Both the position numbers and the translations under genes were made by a program. The notes below the pieces were generated by a model. It did not search any database, was not told the origin of the DNA, and saw only the letters and a list, made by a program, of their open reading frames with translations. From Gemmatimonadota bacterium (GTDB taxonomy: Bacteria; Gemmatimonadota; Gemmatimonadetes; Longimicrobiales; Gaopeijiaceae), in assembly GCA_028873815.1 (NCBI GenBank), contig JAPPNN010000009.1, positions 1-51,444 on the forward strand: DNA of 51,444 nt, read 5' to 3'. Positions 16,872 to 27,636 of this stretch are shown here, piece by piece (the first letter of the stretch is position 1; the number at the start of each line of letters is the position of its first letter).

Positions 16872-16887
16872 GTAAACATATGGTTAT
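16872..16887. promoter_or_regulatory. Operator-like palindrome, left copy
   Basis: GTAAACATATGGTTAT is an imperfect palindrome. It matches the reverse complement of the 16-mer at 18076-18091 at 13 of 16 positions. It sits 54 bases before ATG 16941 and about 105 bases upstream of rpsU on the other strand, a position suited to control of either. No known regulator is assigned. Confidence 0.4.
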
Positions 16888-16940
16888 TATCTCGGCCCCG
16901 TTCCCTTCCTCAAGCCCGCGTTCACGGAGCGGCCGAGGCC

Positions 16941-17858
16941 ATGCACCGGATGATAACGACGCAAAGTCGCCCAGAGGCGATGGCCGATGTGCCGGGCACC
17001 TGTGAATTGGCGCTCACGAGGGCCGTCGTGCAGTACCGGCGTGCCCACGAACTGTACCGTCCGGGTGGCCGGATTCAGGACATTGGACTCGCGGTGGTTC
17101 TTGAGGGTCGGTTCGCCTCGTCCGTCCGCGCGATTGACCTGGGATCGGCAAGGATCAAGTACCTGAATCTGGCGTCCGAGCTCGTGGTCCTGGACTGGGT
17201 GTACGACCCTACGCTCACCCACTTGAGGAGCCTCGCGGCGGCCGACGAAGAAGACCCGCAGACCGCACGCAGGCCGGAATCGGCCGAAAGGCCCGGCTCC
17301 GCTGATCAACATGACAGCCAAAAGCTCCGCCGTTACTGCTTCGACCTGGCTCTCAGGGTTCTCAACCGCCGCGGTTTCTCGTCGCTGACGCGGCCGACAC
17401 TGCTCCGGATCGGCTTCCGCGACATTTGCAAGGACCTGGACCTGCATGAGAATACGGTGGTGCGTATCGTCACGGGGCAGGGGACCGTTACGAGAGTGCA
17501 TCTGGATTACGAGGCGAACGCCCTGGTGTGCCGCGCGCCGACGCGTGAGGGCGCGCAGATGCTGGAAGGCGTCCTTCGCGAGGTATTCCCCGGCCTGCCT
17601 GTTGGCCGCCTGCCCGCGGGTACCACGGGCCGGACTGAATCGCGCCAGGTGCGCTTCGGGATCCCCGTGGACTTCAACGAACTGCGGAGGAGCCTGCAAC
17701 GGATGCGCGGTGGCCTGAGTCATCTGATTGCGCGTTTCGAGCCCGAGCGATTCAGGGCCGTCGGCGGCATTGTGTCGACCTTCGGCGAACGGGCGACCCT
17801 GAACCGGCTCTCCTTCGGAGATTCCCACGCAGTGGGCGGCGGCCTCGCCGTACACTGA
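16941..17858 (+). CDS. Uncharacterised protein with possible helix-turn-helix
   Basis: Not recognised. From ATG 16941 the product is 305 residues, soluble, with no signal peptide. An earlier ATG at 16818 is possible but would place coding sequence over the AT-rich intergenic part and the palindrome at 16872. Residues 20-100 look alpha/beta (RIQDIGLAVVLEGRF, LASELVVLDWVYDP). A charged, probably disordered linker follows at about 110-130. Residues 150-187 (LTRPTLLRIGFRDICKDLD then LHENTVVRIVTGQG) look like a helix-turn-helix. The C-terminal third is basic. Near-identical palindromes at 16872 and 18076 flank the gene, compatible with autoregulation. This is inference from position and predicted helices only. 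Confidence 0.55.
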   Translation: MHRMITTQSRPEAMADVPGTCELALTRAVVQYRRAHELYRPGGRIQDIGLAVVLEGRFASSVRAIDLGSARIKYLNLASELVVLDWVYDPTLTHLRSLAAADEEDPQTARRPESAERPGSADQHDSQKLRRYCFDLALRVLNRRGFSSLTRPTLLRIGFRDICKDLDLHENTVVRIVTGQGTVTRVHLDYEANALVCRAPTREGAQMLEGVLREVFPGLPVGRLPAGTTGRTESRQVRFGIPVDFNELRRSLQRMRGGLSHLIARFEPERFRAVGGIVSTFGERATLNRLSFGDSHAVGGGLAVH

Positions 17859-18075
17859 CCGTCGACTGGCCTGCGAGCGGGGCTCCCCCTTCGACGAGCG
17901 GGTCTGCGGACGTGGTGGCGGGGGTCCCGTGGACCGTGCGAATCGGCGTACGGGGGCGAACGGAGGCGAAGGGGGGCGCTCCCAACCGGTACGGGGGTGT
18001 TCCGGGATGCGGAAAACCGGCTCAGGCGAGCGTTTCACGGATTTTTCGACCACCCCGCCCGATGATGATTTTTTG

Positions 18076-18091
18076 GTAAAAATATGTTTAC
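18076..18091. promoter_or_regulatory. Operator-like palindrome, right copy
   Basis: GTAAAAATATGTTTAC has perfect GTAAA/TTTAC arms around a six-base centre. Its reverse complement matches the copy at 16872-16887 at 13 of 16 positions. It lies 218 bases downstream of the unknown gene's stop and about 340 bases upstream of the small gene at 18432. The bound factor is unknown. Confidence 0.4.
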
Positions 18092-18376
18092 ATGTGCCTT
18101 CCGGTCCGACTTCGGAATAGGCATCCAACTGCTTACCAACTTGTCACTTAGCTTGTATCGGAACCGTAACGTTCAAGCCTCTCCAGCCATCTGGAAACAA
18201 CTGGATTACGAAAGTGGGCTATTCTCGTAACACGTTGATAGATAATGAGTTAGGGGATTTGGATACAGAACCGGGACCGTGCTTGCGGGCCGGGTTCGAG
18301 CCTTGTATGCTTCAAGCCCGACCTTCGGAAGGAAGGGTTGCCCGCTCGCTGCCGGCGCCACGCTCTTCCCCAGGGC

Positions 18377-18405
18377 TTGTCGGCTCAAATCGGCGAGAAT
18401 TACAT
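18377..18405 (+). promoter_or_regulatory. Candidate promoter for the small gene at 18432
   Basis: TTGTCG at 18377-18382 and TTACAT at 18400-18405 are separated by 17 bases. The downstream AAGGGG at about 18415-18420 could serve as ribosome site. This is a visual consensus match only. Confidence 0.35.
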
Positions 18406-18431
18406 TTCCATTCTTAAGGGGTGTGGTGCGC

Positions 18432-18653
18432 ATGTGGAACACGCGGTCCGTGCAACTGAACGTTCGTCTCCCGAACGACCTGGCTGCGGAAGTAGAGGAG
18501 GTACAACGCTCGGACCCGGACTTCCTGAGCCGGGTCGTCCAGTACGGTCTCACGCGACGTTCGATCTATCACCGACTTAGGGAGGCCGAGGGCCGCCACA
18601 ACAGTTCCCTGAGCCACTCTGCGGATTCGGGCACGGGCTTCGCACACCCATAG
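18432..18653 (+). CDS. Small ribbon-helix-helix-like protein
   Basis: Product of 73 residues. The segment RSVQLNVRLPNDLAAEVEEV (residues 5-24) reads like a ribbon-helix-helix DNA-binding strand followed by its first helix: alternating residues in a strand, then P-x-D-L-A. RVVQYGLTRRSIYHRLREAE would be the second helix and beyond. The last 20 residues look disordered. It may be a small transcription regulator; no toxin partner is adjacent, so an antitoxin role has no support. The start at ATG 18432 has a GGGG site and a candidate promoter upstream. Confidence 0.5.
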   Translation: MWNTRSVQLNVRLPNDLAAEVEEVQRSDPDFLSRVVQYGLTRRSIYHRLREAEGRHNSSLSHSADSGTGFAHP

Positions 18654-18783
18654 GGCCGGGTCGGCCTCCTTCATCACTTGCCGTTCCCGGCGCACCGCCC
18701 TCCGGTGCGTCCCTGGCCACTGATCTTGACGCACGGGGCCGTGGACATCATGCACCGTGGCTGCCCTTGACTCGCCGTGGCTG

Positions 18784-18853
18784 ACACGGAAAGTTGGAGT
18801 TGGCTAACCGGGGTCCCTGGGAGCTTGATCCCCAGGGATCGGCGGTGCCGTGT
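18784..18853 (+). promoter_or_regulatory. Structured RNA leader candidate
   Basis: Nested complementary arms are visible. ACACGG (18784-18789) pairs with CCGTGT (18848-18853), ACCG (18807-18810) with CGGT (18843-18846), and an inner stem of about ten pairs with one wobble joins 18812-18821 and 18831-18840 around a nine-base loop. It ends 45 bases before the ATG of the next gene. It matches no riboswitch or small RNA class I can name. It could be a 5' regulatory leader or an independent RNA. Confidence 0.35.
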
Positions 18854-18898
18854 TTCCGAAGCCGTTTGGGGACCGTGAGGTAAGGCACGAGGGCGACG

Positions 18899-19204
18899 AT
18901 GGCCGAGCGAGACGGGGATGATGTACTTAGGGCGAAGTACAGGGACTATTGCTCCGCCCGCGTGGCTGACGCCGTCCTGTCTCTCGATCCGGAAGAGATC
19001 TATGCGCTGGCCGAGACCGAGGCGCGGTTGGCGAAGGGCGTAGCACCGGTCTCATACAACGACGCCATCCGCTACGCGACCGCCAGAATCCGGGAGCAAC
19101 TCGACCTGCCCGAGTTCGACGACTGGGCCCGGCAGTATCAGGAGCGCCCGGAGCGCTTCGATCCCTACCTGCTCGGGCTCTGGAAGAGCGAAGAAGAGGA
19201 GTAG
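18899..19204 (+). CDS. Uncharacterised 101-residue acidic protein
   Basis: Not recognised. Strongly acidic helical protein with LSLDPEEIYALAETEARLAK (residues 28-47) and a C-terminal run of Glu. No signal peptide, membrane helix or metal-binding pattern is seen. The start at ATG 18899 follows GAGGGCGACG. The gene is convergent with infA, with 36 bases between stops, and a strongly structured leader precedes it. Codon composition resembles the neighbouring genes, so it is probably real. Confidence 0.6.
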   Translation: MAERDGDDVLRAKYRDYCSARVADAVLSLDPEEIYALAETEARLAKGVAPVSYNDAIRYATARIREQLDLPEFDDWARQYQERPERFDPYLLGLWKSEEEE

Positions 19205-19240
19205 GAGTCCGTGGGGGAGTTGTCCACGGGCTCCCGGGTC

Positions 19241-19456
19241 CTACTTGTAACGGTACGTGACCCTGCCTCGCGTCAGATCGTACGGCGACATCTCGACCTT
19301 GACGCGGTCGCCGGCCAGGACGCGGATGTAGAACTTCCGCATCTTCCCGGACAGGTACGCCAGTATCTCGTGCCCGTTCTCCAGCTTCACGCGAAAATTC
19401 GCGTTGGGCAGGACCTCGGTTACCGTGCCCTCCATCTCGATTGCGTCGTTCGCCAA
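19241..19456 (-). CDS. infA: Translation initiation factor IF-1
   Basis: OB-fold factor of 71 residues that occupies the ribosomal A site during initiation. The sequence [20 protein letters not shown], then [20 protein letters not shown] and [15 protein letters not shown], matches IF-1 throughout its length. The start is TTG at 19456, placing the family's first residues correctly, with AGG a few bases upstream; the frame stays open further upstream with non-homologous sequence. It lies 38 bases after ssb rather than in the usual secY-rpmJ ribosomal cluster. Confidence 0.95.
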   Translation of the reverse strand: MANDAIEMEGTVTEVLPNANFRVKLENGHEILAYLSGKMRKFYIRVLAGDRVKVEMSPYDLTRGRVTYRYK

Positions 19457-19494
19457 GATCCTGTCTCCCGGCAGAAAATGCCGTCTGCGCCCGG

Positions 19495-19926
19495 TTAGAA
19501 GGGCAAGTCGTCCTCGGGTTCGGTAATGGGCTGCCTGGGAGGCGGACCGTGCCCGCCGCGGGCTGGAGGCTGCACGTCCGTTCGTCCGCCGGCACCCGCA
19601 CCGAGCATGATCATCTCGTTGACGATGATGTCGGTCCAATAGCGCGTGCCGCCCTGTTCATCCTGCGTCTGGGAGTACTCGATTCGCCCCTCGACGTAGA
19701 GCCGGTCGCCCTTCTTGACCCATTGCTCCACCACGTCCACCAGTCGGCCGAAAAACGTGAGGCGGTGCCACTGGGTGCGCTCCTGCTGCTGCCCCGAGCG
19801 GTCGGAGAAGGACCGGCTGGTGGCCAGCGAGAGCTTGCCGACGCGCGTGCCCGATGGCGTCGTGCGCACGTCGGGGTCACTCCCGGTGTTTCCGATCAGC
19901 GTCACCTTGTTCAGAGAGCGCGCCAT
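19495..19926 (-). CDS. ssb: Single-stranded DNA-binding protein
   Basis: OB-fold protein of 143 residues protecting single-stranded DNA in replication and repair. The N-terminus [18 protein letters not shown], the [21 protein letters not shown] core and YVEGRIEY are canonical. A short glycine/proline-rich linker leads to the acidic tip EPEDDLPF, the docking site for repair and replication partners. It is divergent from the enoyl-CoA hydratase gene and precedes infA on the same strand. Confidence 0.96.
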   Translation of the reverse strand: MARSLNKVTLIGNTGSDPDVRTTPSGTRVGKLSLATSRSFSDRSGQQQERTQWHRLTFFGRLVDVVEQWVKKGDRLYVEGRIEYSQTQDEQGGTRYWTDIIVNEMIMLGAGAGGRTDVQPPARGGHGPPPRQPITEPEDDLPF

Positions 19927-20118
19927 GGTTCCTCGTGAAGAAGCGGTTCTGGGCGTTCGGACAAGGAAGGTAAGTTGGGACCGCCGGTACCGCTACGCCC
20001 GCCGACTGTTTCCGTCCCGTTGCGACTTGGCGATGTCCCAAAGAGACACATAGGTTCCCAGCGCGCGCGCCACGGCCTCCTCCGTGGCTTCACCGAGCCC
20101 TGCGGAGACAACCCCCCG

Positions 20119-20904
20119 ATGAACGAAAGCCAGTATGTACGAACCGATGTGTCCGGGTCCACCGCGACGGTGACCATCGACCGGCAGGCGAAGCTGAATG
20201 CCCTCAATCCACAGGTCGTGGCCGAACTCGATGCCGCCTTCGGCCGCTTGCGCGACGACCGCCGTGTACGCGCCGTGATCCTGACGGGCGCGGGCGACAA
20301 GGCCTTCGTGGCCGGCGCGGATATCGGCGTGCTCGCCGAGATGGGGACCCTGACCGGGAAGGAGGTGAGCCGTGCCGGCCAGCAGGTCCTTCGCCGGATC
20401 GAGCGGTTTCCGAGGCCGGTGATCGCCGCGGTGGGCGGCTATGCGCTGGGCGGCGGGTGCGAACTCGCCCTGGCCTGCCACCTTCGCGTGGCCAGCGACC
20501 GGGCGCGCTTCGGTTTGCCGGAGGTCGGGCTGGGGATCATTCCCGGCTACGGCGGGACGGTGCGCCTCGCGCGCCTGGTGGGTCTGGGACGGGCGGTCGA
20601 GATGATCGTGACGGGTGACATGGTCGATGCCGAAAGGGCGGCCGAAACGGGGTTGGCGAACATGGTGGTCCCCCACGCCGAACTGATGGATAGGGCACGC
20701 GCGCTGGCGGCGCGGATCGCCAGGAACGCTCCGCTAGCCGTGGAGATGGCGCTTGCTTCGGCCTACGGCGCGGTCGAAAACACGATGGATCACGCGCTCG
20801 AATTCGAGGCGTCGCTGTTCGGACTGCTGGCTTCCACCGACGACATGAGGGAGGGGATGGCAGCGTTTCTGGAGAAGCGGAAAGCGAACTTCGAGGGATC
20901 GTAG
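20119..20904 (+). CDS. Enoyl-CoA hydratase (crotonase family)
   Basis: Crotonase-fold enzyme of 261 residues that hydrates trans-2-enoyl-CoA (crotonyl-CoA) to 3-hydroxyacyl-CoA. Both catalytic glutamates are present: Glu115 in ALGGGCELALAC and Glu135 in FGLPEVGLGIIPGYGGT. The oxyanion-hole segment FVAGADI (residues 63-69) is intact. The start at ATG 20119 fits the family N-terminus; the longer open frame upstream is not conserved-looking. It completes, with the thiolase and hbd, the set for acetyl-CoA/crotonyl-CoA interconversion, although it is separated from them by about 3.5 kb. Confidence 0.93.
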   Translation: MNESQYVRTDVSGSTATVTIDRQAKLNALNPQVVAELDAAFGRLRDDRRVRAVILTGAGDKAFVAGADIGVLAEMGTLTGKEVSRAGQQVLRRIERFPRPVIAAVGGYALGGGCELALACHLRVASDRARFGLPEVGLGIIPGYGGTVRLARLVGLGRAVEMIVTGDMVDAERAAETGLANMVVPHAELMDRARALAARIARNAPLAVEMALASAYGAVENTMDHALEFEASLFGLLASTDDMREGMAAFLEKRKANFEGS

Positions 20905-20979
20905 AGACGGACGCGGACACGCGGGCTCGCGGGTCGTTCGGCGGCGCTGTCAGACGGCCGTCGGACGCGGGTCCGATCC

Positions 20980-20988
20980 TGTTATATT
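20980..20988 (+). promoter_or_regulatory. Extended -10 promoter candidate for recF-dciA-gyrB
   Basis: TGTTATATT reads as an extended -10 element (TG-n-TATATT) in an otherwise GC-rich spacer 45 bases upstream of the recF start. No good -35 hexamer is seen, as expected for extended -10 promoters. This is inference from sequence only. Confidence 0.4.
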
Positions 20989-21032
20989 TATGGTATGTCC
21001 GGAGTTTCCCGCCACTGGTTCCAGCCGCGTTC

Positions 21033-22186
21033 GTGGTCCTGAGTGAATTGGAGTTGCGCCACTTCCGCAACCTCGGAATCCAGGAGCTGCGCTTCCCCCC
21101 GGAGGGTGTTGCGGTAATCGGCGAGAACGCGCAGGGGAAGACCAATCTCCTGGAGGCGATCTACTACCTGGAGAGCTTCCGGTCCTTCCGTGGAGCGGGG
21201 GACGGTGAACTCACGGAATTCGCGAAGGATGTCTTTCACTTGAGAGGGTCCGTGGAGGGAGACAGGCCGACCACGGTTGCCGCGGGATTCGACCGGAAGC
21301 GGAAGAAGAAGCGGGTGACCGTGGACGGAAACGATTCGGTCCGGATTTCCGAAGCGCTGGGACGCCTCGGGGCGGTTGTCTTTTCGCCGGCCGACGTCGA
21401 TCTCGTGAATGGGGGTCCAGGGTTGCGGAGGCGTTTCCTGGACATCCTCCTCTCGCTCAACCTCGGGGGATACGTCGGAGCGCTGTCGGGATACAGGAAG
21501 GCACTCGCGCAACGGAACGCGGCCCTCAAGGCGGACGCCGGGGCCATGGCGGTGCGGGCATGGGACGGGCTGCTCGTCGAAAACGGCGCGCGCGTGACGC
21601 GGGCTCGCGAGAAATGGGTCGCGGAGCGGACCGGCACCTTTACGCGGTACTGTTCGGCCATCTCGGGCAGCGACCCGGTGACCATGTCCTATCGGCCCGA
21701 TCTGCCGTTGCAGGGAAGCGGTGGCGTGAACGATGAAGGCGCCGGGGACGACGACGCGTCCGTGCACGGCGAGGACACGATCCGTGAACGGTTCCATGCC
21801 CGGCTGGAAGAGAGCTGGAGCACGGATCTGCGCCGCGGCGTCACCACGTGTGGGCCGCACCGCGACGATCTGCTTTTCACCATCGCTTCCAGGCGGAGGG
21901 CCCTGCCCGTCCGGACCTTCGGATCGGGGGGACAGCGCCGTACGGCGGCACTGGCGCTGCGCCTCACCGAAGCGACGACGATCCGGAGTCAGCGCGGCGT
22001 CGACCCGATCCTCCTCCTCGACGACGCGTTCGCCGAGCTGGACGAGCGTCGATCGGAGCGGGTCATGGCCCTCCTGCAGGATGAGTGCACCGGCCAGGTG
22101 ATCCTGACTGCTCCCAAGGAGTCGGACGTGCGGCTGAGGGGACCCTCGCTGGCGCGATGGAGTATCCGCGAGGGGATGATCGAGGC

Positions 22187-22190
<4 letters not shown>
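21033..22190 (+). CDS. recF: DNA replication and repair protein RecF
   Basis: SMC-like ATPase of 385 residues that loads RecA at single-strand gaps. It shows the N-terminal LSELELRHFRNL, Walker A GENAQGKT (30-37), the RRFLDILLS helix, the RecF signature GPHRDDL, the FGSGGQRR signature loop and Walker B ILLLDDAFAELD. The GTG start at 21033 is used. The last bases overlap the next gene by four (GTGA). It begins a replication-gene cluster with dciA and gyrB, but dnaA and dnaN are not upstream. Confidence 0.95.
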
Positions 22191-24482
<2,292 letters not shown>

Positions 24483-24652
24483 ATAAGTTGTCTCCCCGGC
24501 GTTGACGCCGCCGATTGAGAGACGGAGAAAGGAGATGCGCAACGAACCCAGGCATTGACCGTATCTGGAGCAGAAGCTCCACCAACTTTCGGAGGCGCCG
24601 CGAAGCGAGGCGCATCCAGCAAACTCGAGTCACCAAGACAAGGAAGGGAACC

Positions 24653-27610
24653 ATGCAATTCAGTCGACTTGCAAGCAGTGTGGGAGGGGGTCTGTTGGCG
24701 CTGCTGGCGCTTACGGCCGCCACCGCGTCTCCTGCTCTGGCCCAGACGGGGGTCGTGCAGGGGCTGGTCGTGGACGCGGCCTCGATGCGTCCGCTCTCCA
24801 ACGTCCAGATTCTGGTCGCCGGTACCGGGATCGGGCAGCTCACGAACTCCTCCGGGCGCTACGTGCTTCTGAACGTGCCCGCCGGCGAGCACACGGTCCA
24901 GGCGACCCTGATCGGATACGACGAGGCGACGCAAACGGTCACGGTCACGGCCGGGGGGACGGCCACCGCCGACATCCAGATGTCCTCGACCGCGATCTCG
25001 CTCAACGAAATCGTCGTCACGGGGGTGGGTGCCGAGACTACGCGGCGTGCGCTCGGCACCTCGGTCGAGGTGCTCGCCGCGGAGGACTTCGAACTGGCGC
25101 CGGTGCAGTCCGTCGACCAGCTCCTTCAGGGACGGGTCGCGGGCGCCTCGGTGAACGCCACTTCGGCGCAGCCGGGAACCGGGTCCCTGATCAACTTCCG
25201 CGGCGTCTCATCGGTGTTCGGCGCCCAGACTCCGGTTATCTACGTCGATGGCGTGCGCGTGGACAACAGTCAGTCCACCGCGGCTGGAACCGGCGGCGAG
25301 CAGTCGTCCGCGCTCGCGGACATTCTCGTCAGCGACATCGAGCGCATTGAGGTCACAAAGGGCGGAGCGGCATCGACGCTCTTCGGATCGGATGCGGCCA
25401 CGGGTGTGATCCAGATCTTCACCAAGAAGGGAACCCCGGGGGCGCCGAGGATCACCGCGCGCGTCGAGCGGGGAATCGAGATGCCCGAGCTCAAGTACAT
25501 CTTCGACATGGGCGTCATCTTCCCCGAGCGAGTGGAGTCCGGCGAGATCACCGAGCGGTTCATGCGGGATCTCTACTTCAAGAACGGCCAGGCCCAGAAC
25601 TACTACGTGGGTGTTGCCGGGGGGACTGCGGACGTTACCTACAGCGTCAGCGGCCGCCTGGAGGACCTCACCGGCACCCAGCCCAGGGACGCCAGCACCA
25701 ACTACAACATCCGCGGCGGCCTGCAGGCGTCGCTCAGCGAAGACTTCACCCTGGAGTTCTCGGGGAACTACGTCCGCCACAACTTCGAGCGGCTCTACAA
25801 CGGGTCCGCCATCGCCGACCCGCTCACCACCTTCGAGGTCGGGGACGCGCTCTTCTTCTCGGGCGCGTCGACGCTGCACGAGGCCCTGGACATCTTCCTG
25901 CTGCCCCAGATCGACGAGGCGGTCAACCGCTTCATATTCTCGGCGGGGGCCCGCTGGAACATCATGGACGACCTGTCGTTCAGGATGACGCTGGGCACCG
26001 ACAACCGGAACAACCAGCAGCGTACCTACCAGCCCATCGGCTTCACCCCGGGCGAACCCACGGGCAACCTCCGCCGCTGGGACCGCTCCTTCACCTCGGT
26101 GTCTCTGGACGGCGGCCTGACCTACGGCTGGGAGAGCGCCGGCGGGACGGTCGGATCGTCGACGACCGTGGGCGTGCAGGGGTTCCGGGAGGAACTGAGC
26201 ATCATCTGGGGCAACGGACGCACCTTCGCGCTCCCCGGCACCTTCGACTTTGACGCAGCCGCGGTCATCACCGCGGGCGAGGGGAACAGCGAGGTCTTCA
26301 ACGGCGGCTTCTACGTCGACGAACAGGTCAGCCTCTGGGACAAGCTGTACCTGGGCGGCGGGTTCCGGATCGACGCGGGTTCCAGCTTCGGCGACAACAT
26401 CGACACCGAGCTGTACCCCAAGGCCACCGGGTCGTACATCCTTTCCGAGGACGTCGGGCTGCCCCTCGTGGACGAGCTCAAGGTTCGCGCCGCCTACGGG
26501 CAGACCGGCAAGTTCCCCGGCGCCTTCCTGAAGGACCGCACCTTTTCGGCCACCTCCTTCCGGGGTGAGTCAGCGCCCAGGTTCTCCAACCCGGGCAACC
26601 TGGATCTGCGCCCGGAGAAGACTTCCACGATCGAGGCCGGAATCGACGCGGCACTGTGGAGCAACCGCGTCGGTCTTGACTTCACCGTGTACGAGGCACG
26701 CACCACCGACGCGCTCTTCGATGTGCCGCGCCAGCCCGTCACGGGGCAGGGCATCCAGCAGGAGAACGTAGGCGAGATCCTGAACCGCGGCGTCGAGGTT
26801 GCGTTGAACCTGCAGTTGCTCAACACGCAGTCGCTGGCCTGGAGTATCGGCGGGACCTTCAACTACAACCACAACGAAGTGACGGACATGGGCGGAGTTC
26901 CGGACTTCTCCGCCGAGGGTTCGCAGAAGCGCGTGACGGGTTGCTGGACTCAGAGCGATCCGAACGACGAGAGCACGTGCCGCGGCGGGCCCGTGGGGGC
27001 CTGGTGGCTGACCATGCCGGTCGACACCAACGGAGACGGGCTGCCCGACGGTTCGGAGAGGGACTTCACGGGCTCGTTCCCGGTGGCCGACAAGAGCGGC
27101 AGCGCCAATACCACGATTTCGATCGGCAACGACCTCACCATCAGCGCCCTGGCCGACTGGGCCGGGGGTCACGACGTCTTCGACTACGGGTCCGTTTGGG
27201 CGACCTTCAACGGCATCTATCGGCGCGAGCGGATTCGGTGCGGGATGGAGGAGGGGGCCGCGCAGGGCTGCGCGTACGCATTCCCGGTCCAGTACAACGC
27301 GGACGGGACCGAGCGCGGGAGGTACAGCCAGAATCGCGCCCGAACCGGGTTCCTCTACGACGGTGACTACTTCAAGCTCAGAGAGGTTTCGTTGCGATAC
27401 CGTCTGCCCGAAGACTGGGCCGGTACCCTGGGGGCCGGACGCGCGACGGTATACGCCAACGGTCGCAATCTCTGGATCTGGTCCAGGAACCAGTTGATCG
27501 ACGGAGAACTGAACGGCCTGAGCGGCGGCGGATTGCGGCTGGGAAGCGAGAGCAGCATCACCCTGTCCCCGAACCGGACCTTCAGGTTCGGTGTCGAGGT
27601 CGTGTTCTAG
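24653..27610 (+). CDS. SusC/RagA-family TonB-dependent outer-membrane receptor (copy 1)
   Basis: Outer-membrane transporter of 985 residues. It has a signal peptide (to about residue 31, ALAQ), a carboxypeptidase-regulatory-like domain (VVQGLVVDAASMRPLSNVQI onward), a plug beginning LNEIVVTGVG and carrying NFRGVSSVF ... VIYVDGVRVDN and GSDAATGVIQIFTKKG, then a large beta-barrel ending with FRFGVEVVF (C-terminal Phe). An EF-hand-like loop DTNGDGLPDGSE (residues 791-802) and four Cys (GCW, TCRGG, RCG, GCAYAF) lie late in the barrel. GGAAGGGAA precedes the ATG. SusD follows after 26 bases, then a second SusC that is closely similar throughout. The substrate is unknown (peptide, glycan or other oligomer). 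Confidence 0.93.
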   Translation: MQFSRLASSVGGGLLALLALTAATASPALAQTGVVQGLVVDAASMRPLSNVQILVAGTGIGQLTNSSGRYVLLNVPAGEHTVQATLIGYDEATQTVTVTAGGTATADIQMSSTAISLNEIVVTGVGAETTRRALGTSVEVLAAEDFELAPVQSVDQLLQGRVAGASVNATSAQPGTGSLINFRGVSSVFGAQTPVIYVDGVRVDNSQSTAAGTGGEQSSALADILVSDIERIEVTKGGAASTLFGSDAATGVIQIFTKKGTPGAPRITARVERGIEMPELKYIFDMGVIFPERVESGEITERFMRDLYFKNGQAQNYYVGVAGGTADVTYSVSGRLEDLTGTQPRDASTNYNIRGGLQASLSEDFTLEFSGNYVRHNFERLYNGSAIADPLTTFEVGDALFFSGASTLHEALDIFLLPQIDEAVNRFIFSAGARWNIMDDLSFRMTLGTDNRNNQQRTYQPIGFTPGEPTGNLRRWDRSFTSVSLDGGLTYGWESAGGTVGSSTTVGVQGFREELSIIWGNGRTFALPGTFDFDAAAVITAGEGNSEVFNGGFYVDEQVSLWDKLYLGGGFRIDAGSSFGDNIDTELYPKATGSYILSEDVGLPLVDELKVRAAYGQTGKFPGAFLKDRTFSATSFRGESAPRFSNPGNLDLRPEKTSTIEAGIDAALWSNRVGLDFTVYEARTTDALFDVPRQPVTGQGIQQENVGEILNRGVEVALNLQLLNTQSLAWSIGGTFNYNHNEVTDMGGVPDFSAEGSQKRVTGCWTQSDPNDESTCRGGPVGAWWLTMPVDTNGDGLPDGSERDFTGSFPVADKSGSANTTISIGNDLTISALADWAGGHDVFDYGSVWATFNGIYRRERIRCGMEEGAAQGCAYAFPVQYNADGTERGRYSQNRARTGFLYDGDYFKLREVSLRYRLPEDWAGTLGAGRATVYANGRNLWIWSRNQLIDGELNGLSGGGLRLGSESSITLSPNRTFRFGVEVVF

Positions 27611-27636
27611 ACCGCTGTGAAAAGGAGACCAGACAA

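Larger units (their letters stand above)
17859..18431. other. 573-base intergenic region, AT-richer in its right half
   Basis: No convincing gene is seen. 17860-18055 is GC-rich and featureless. From about 18061 the base composition shifts: TTTTTTGGTAAAAATATG and other AT-rich runs stand out against the rest of the window. It contains the right palindrome (18076-18091), a short CCTTCGGAAGG hairpin near 18321-18331 and a candidate promoter before the small gene at 18432. The short open frames here have no ribosome site or plausible composition. Confidence 0.6.

Noticed and set aside
17929..18120. 63-residue plus-strand frame starting GTG
   Set aside because: No ribosome site, low-complexity N-terminus, crosses the palindrome region.
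16887..18128. Minus-strand frame of 413 codons across the unknown gene at 16941
   Set aside because: The composition is Arg/Pro/Ser-rich without secondary-structure pattern, and it runs across the AT-rich intergenic part; the plus frame looks more protein-like.
18290..18345. Possible tRNA T-arm (GGTTCGAGCC) and SRP-like GGAAGGAAGG
   Set aside because: No matching acceptor, D or anticodon arms could be folded, and the flanks do not pair as in 4.5S RNA.
24497..24510. CGGCG-TTGA-CGCCG hairpin after gyrB as terminator
   Set aside because: Only five pairs and no T-run; too weak to call.
24534..24557. Tiny leader-peptide-like frame after gyrB (seven codons)
   Set aside because: The AGGAG motif abuts the ATG with no spacing and there is no regulatory codon run.
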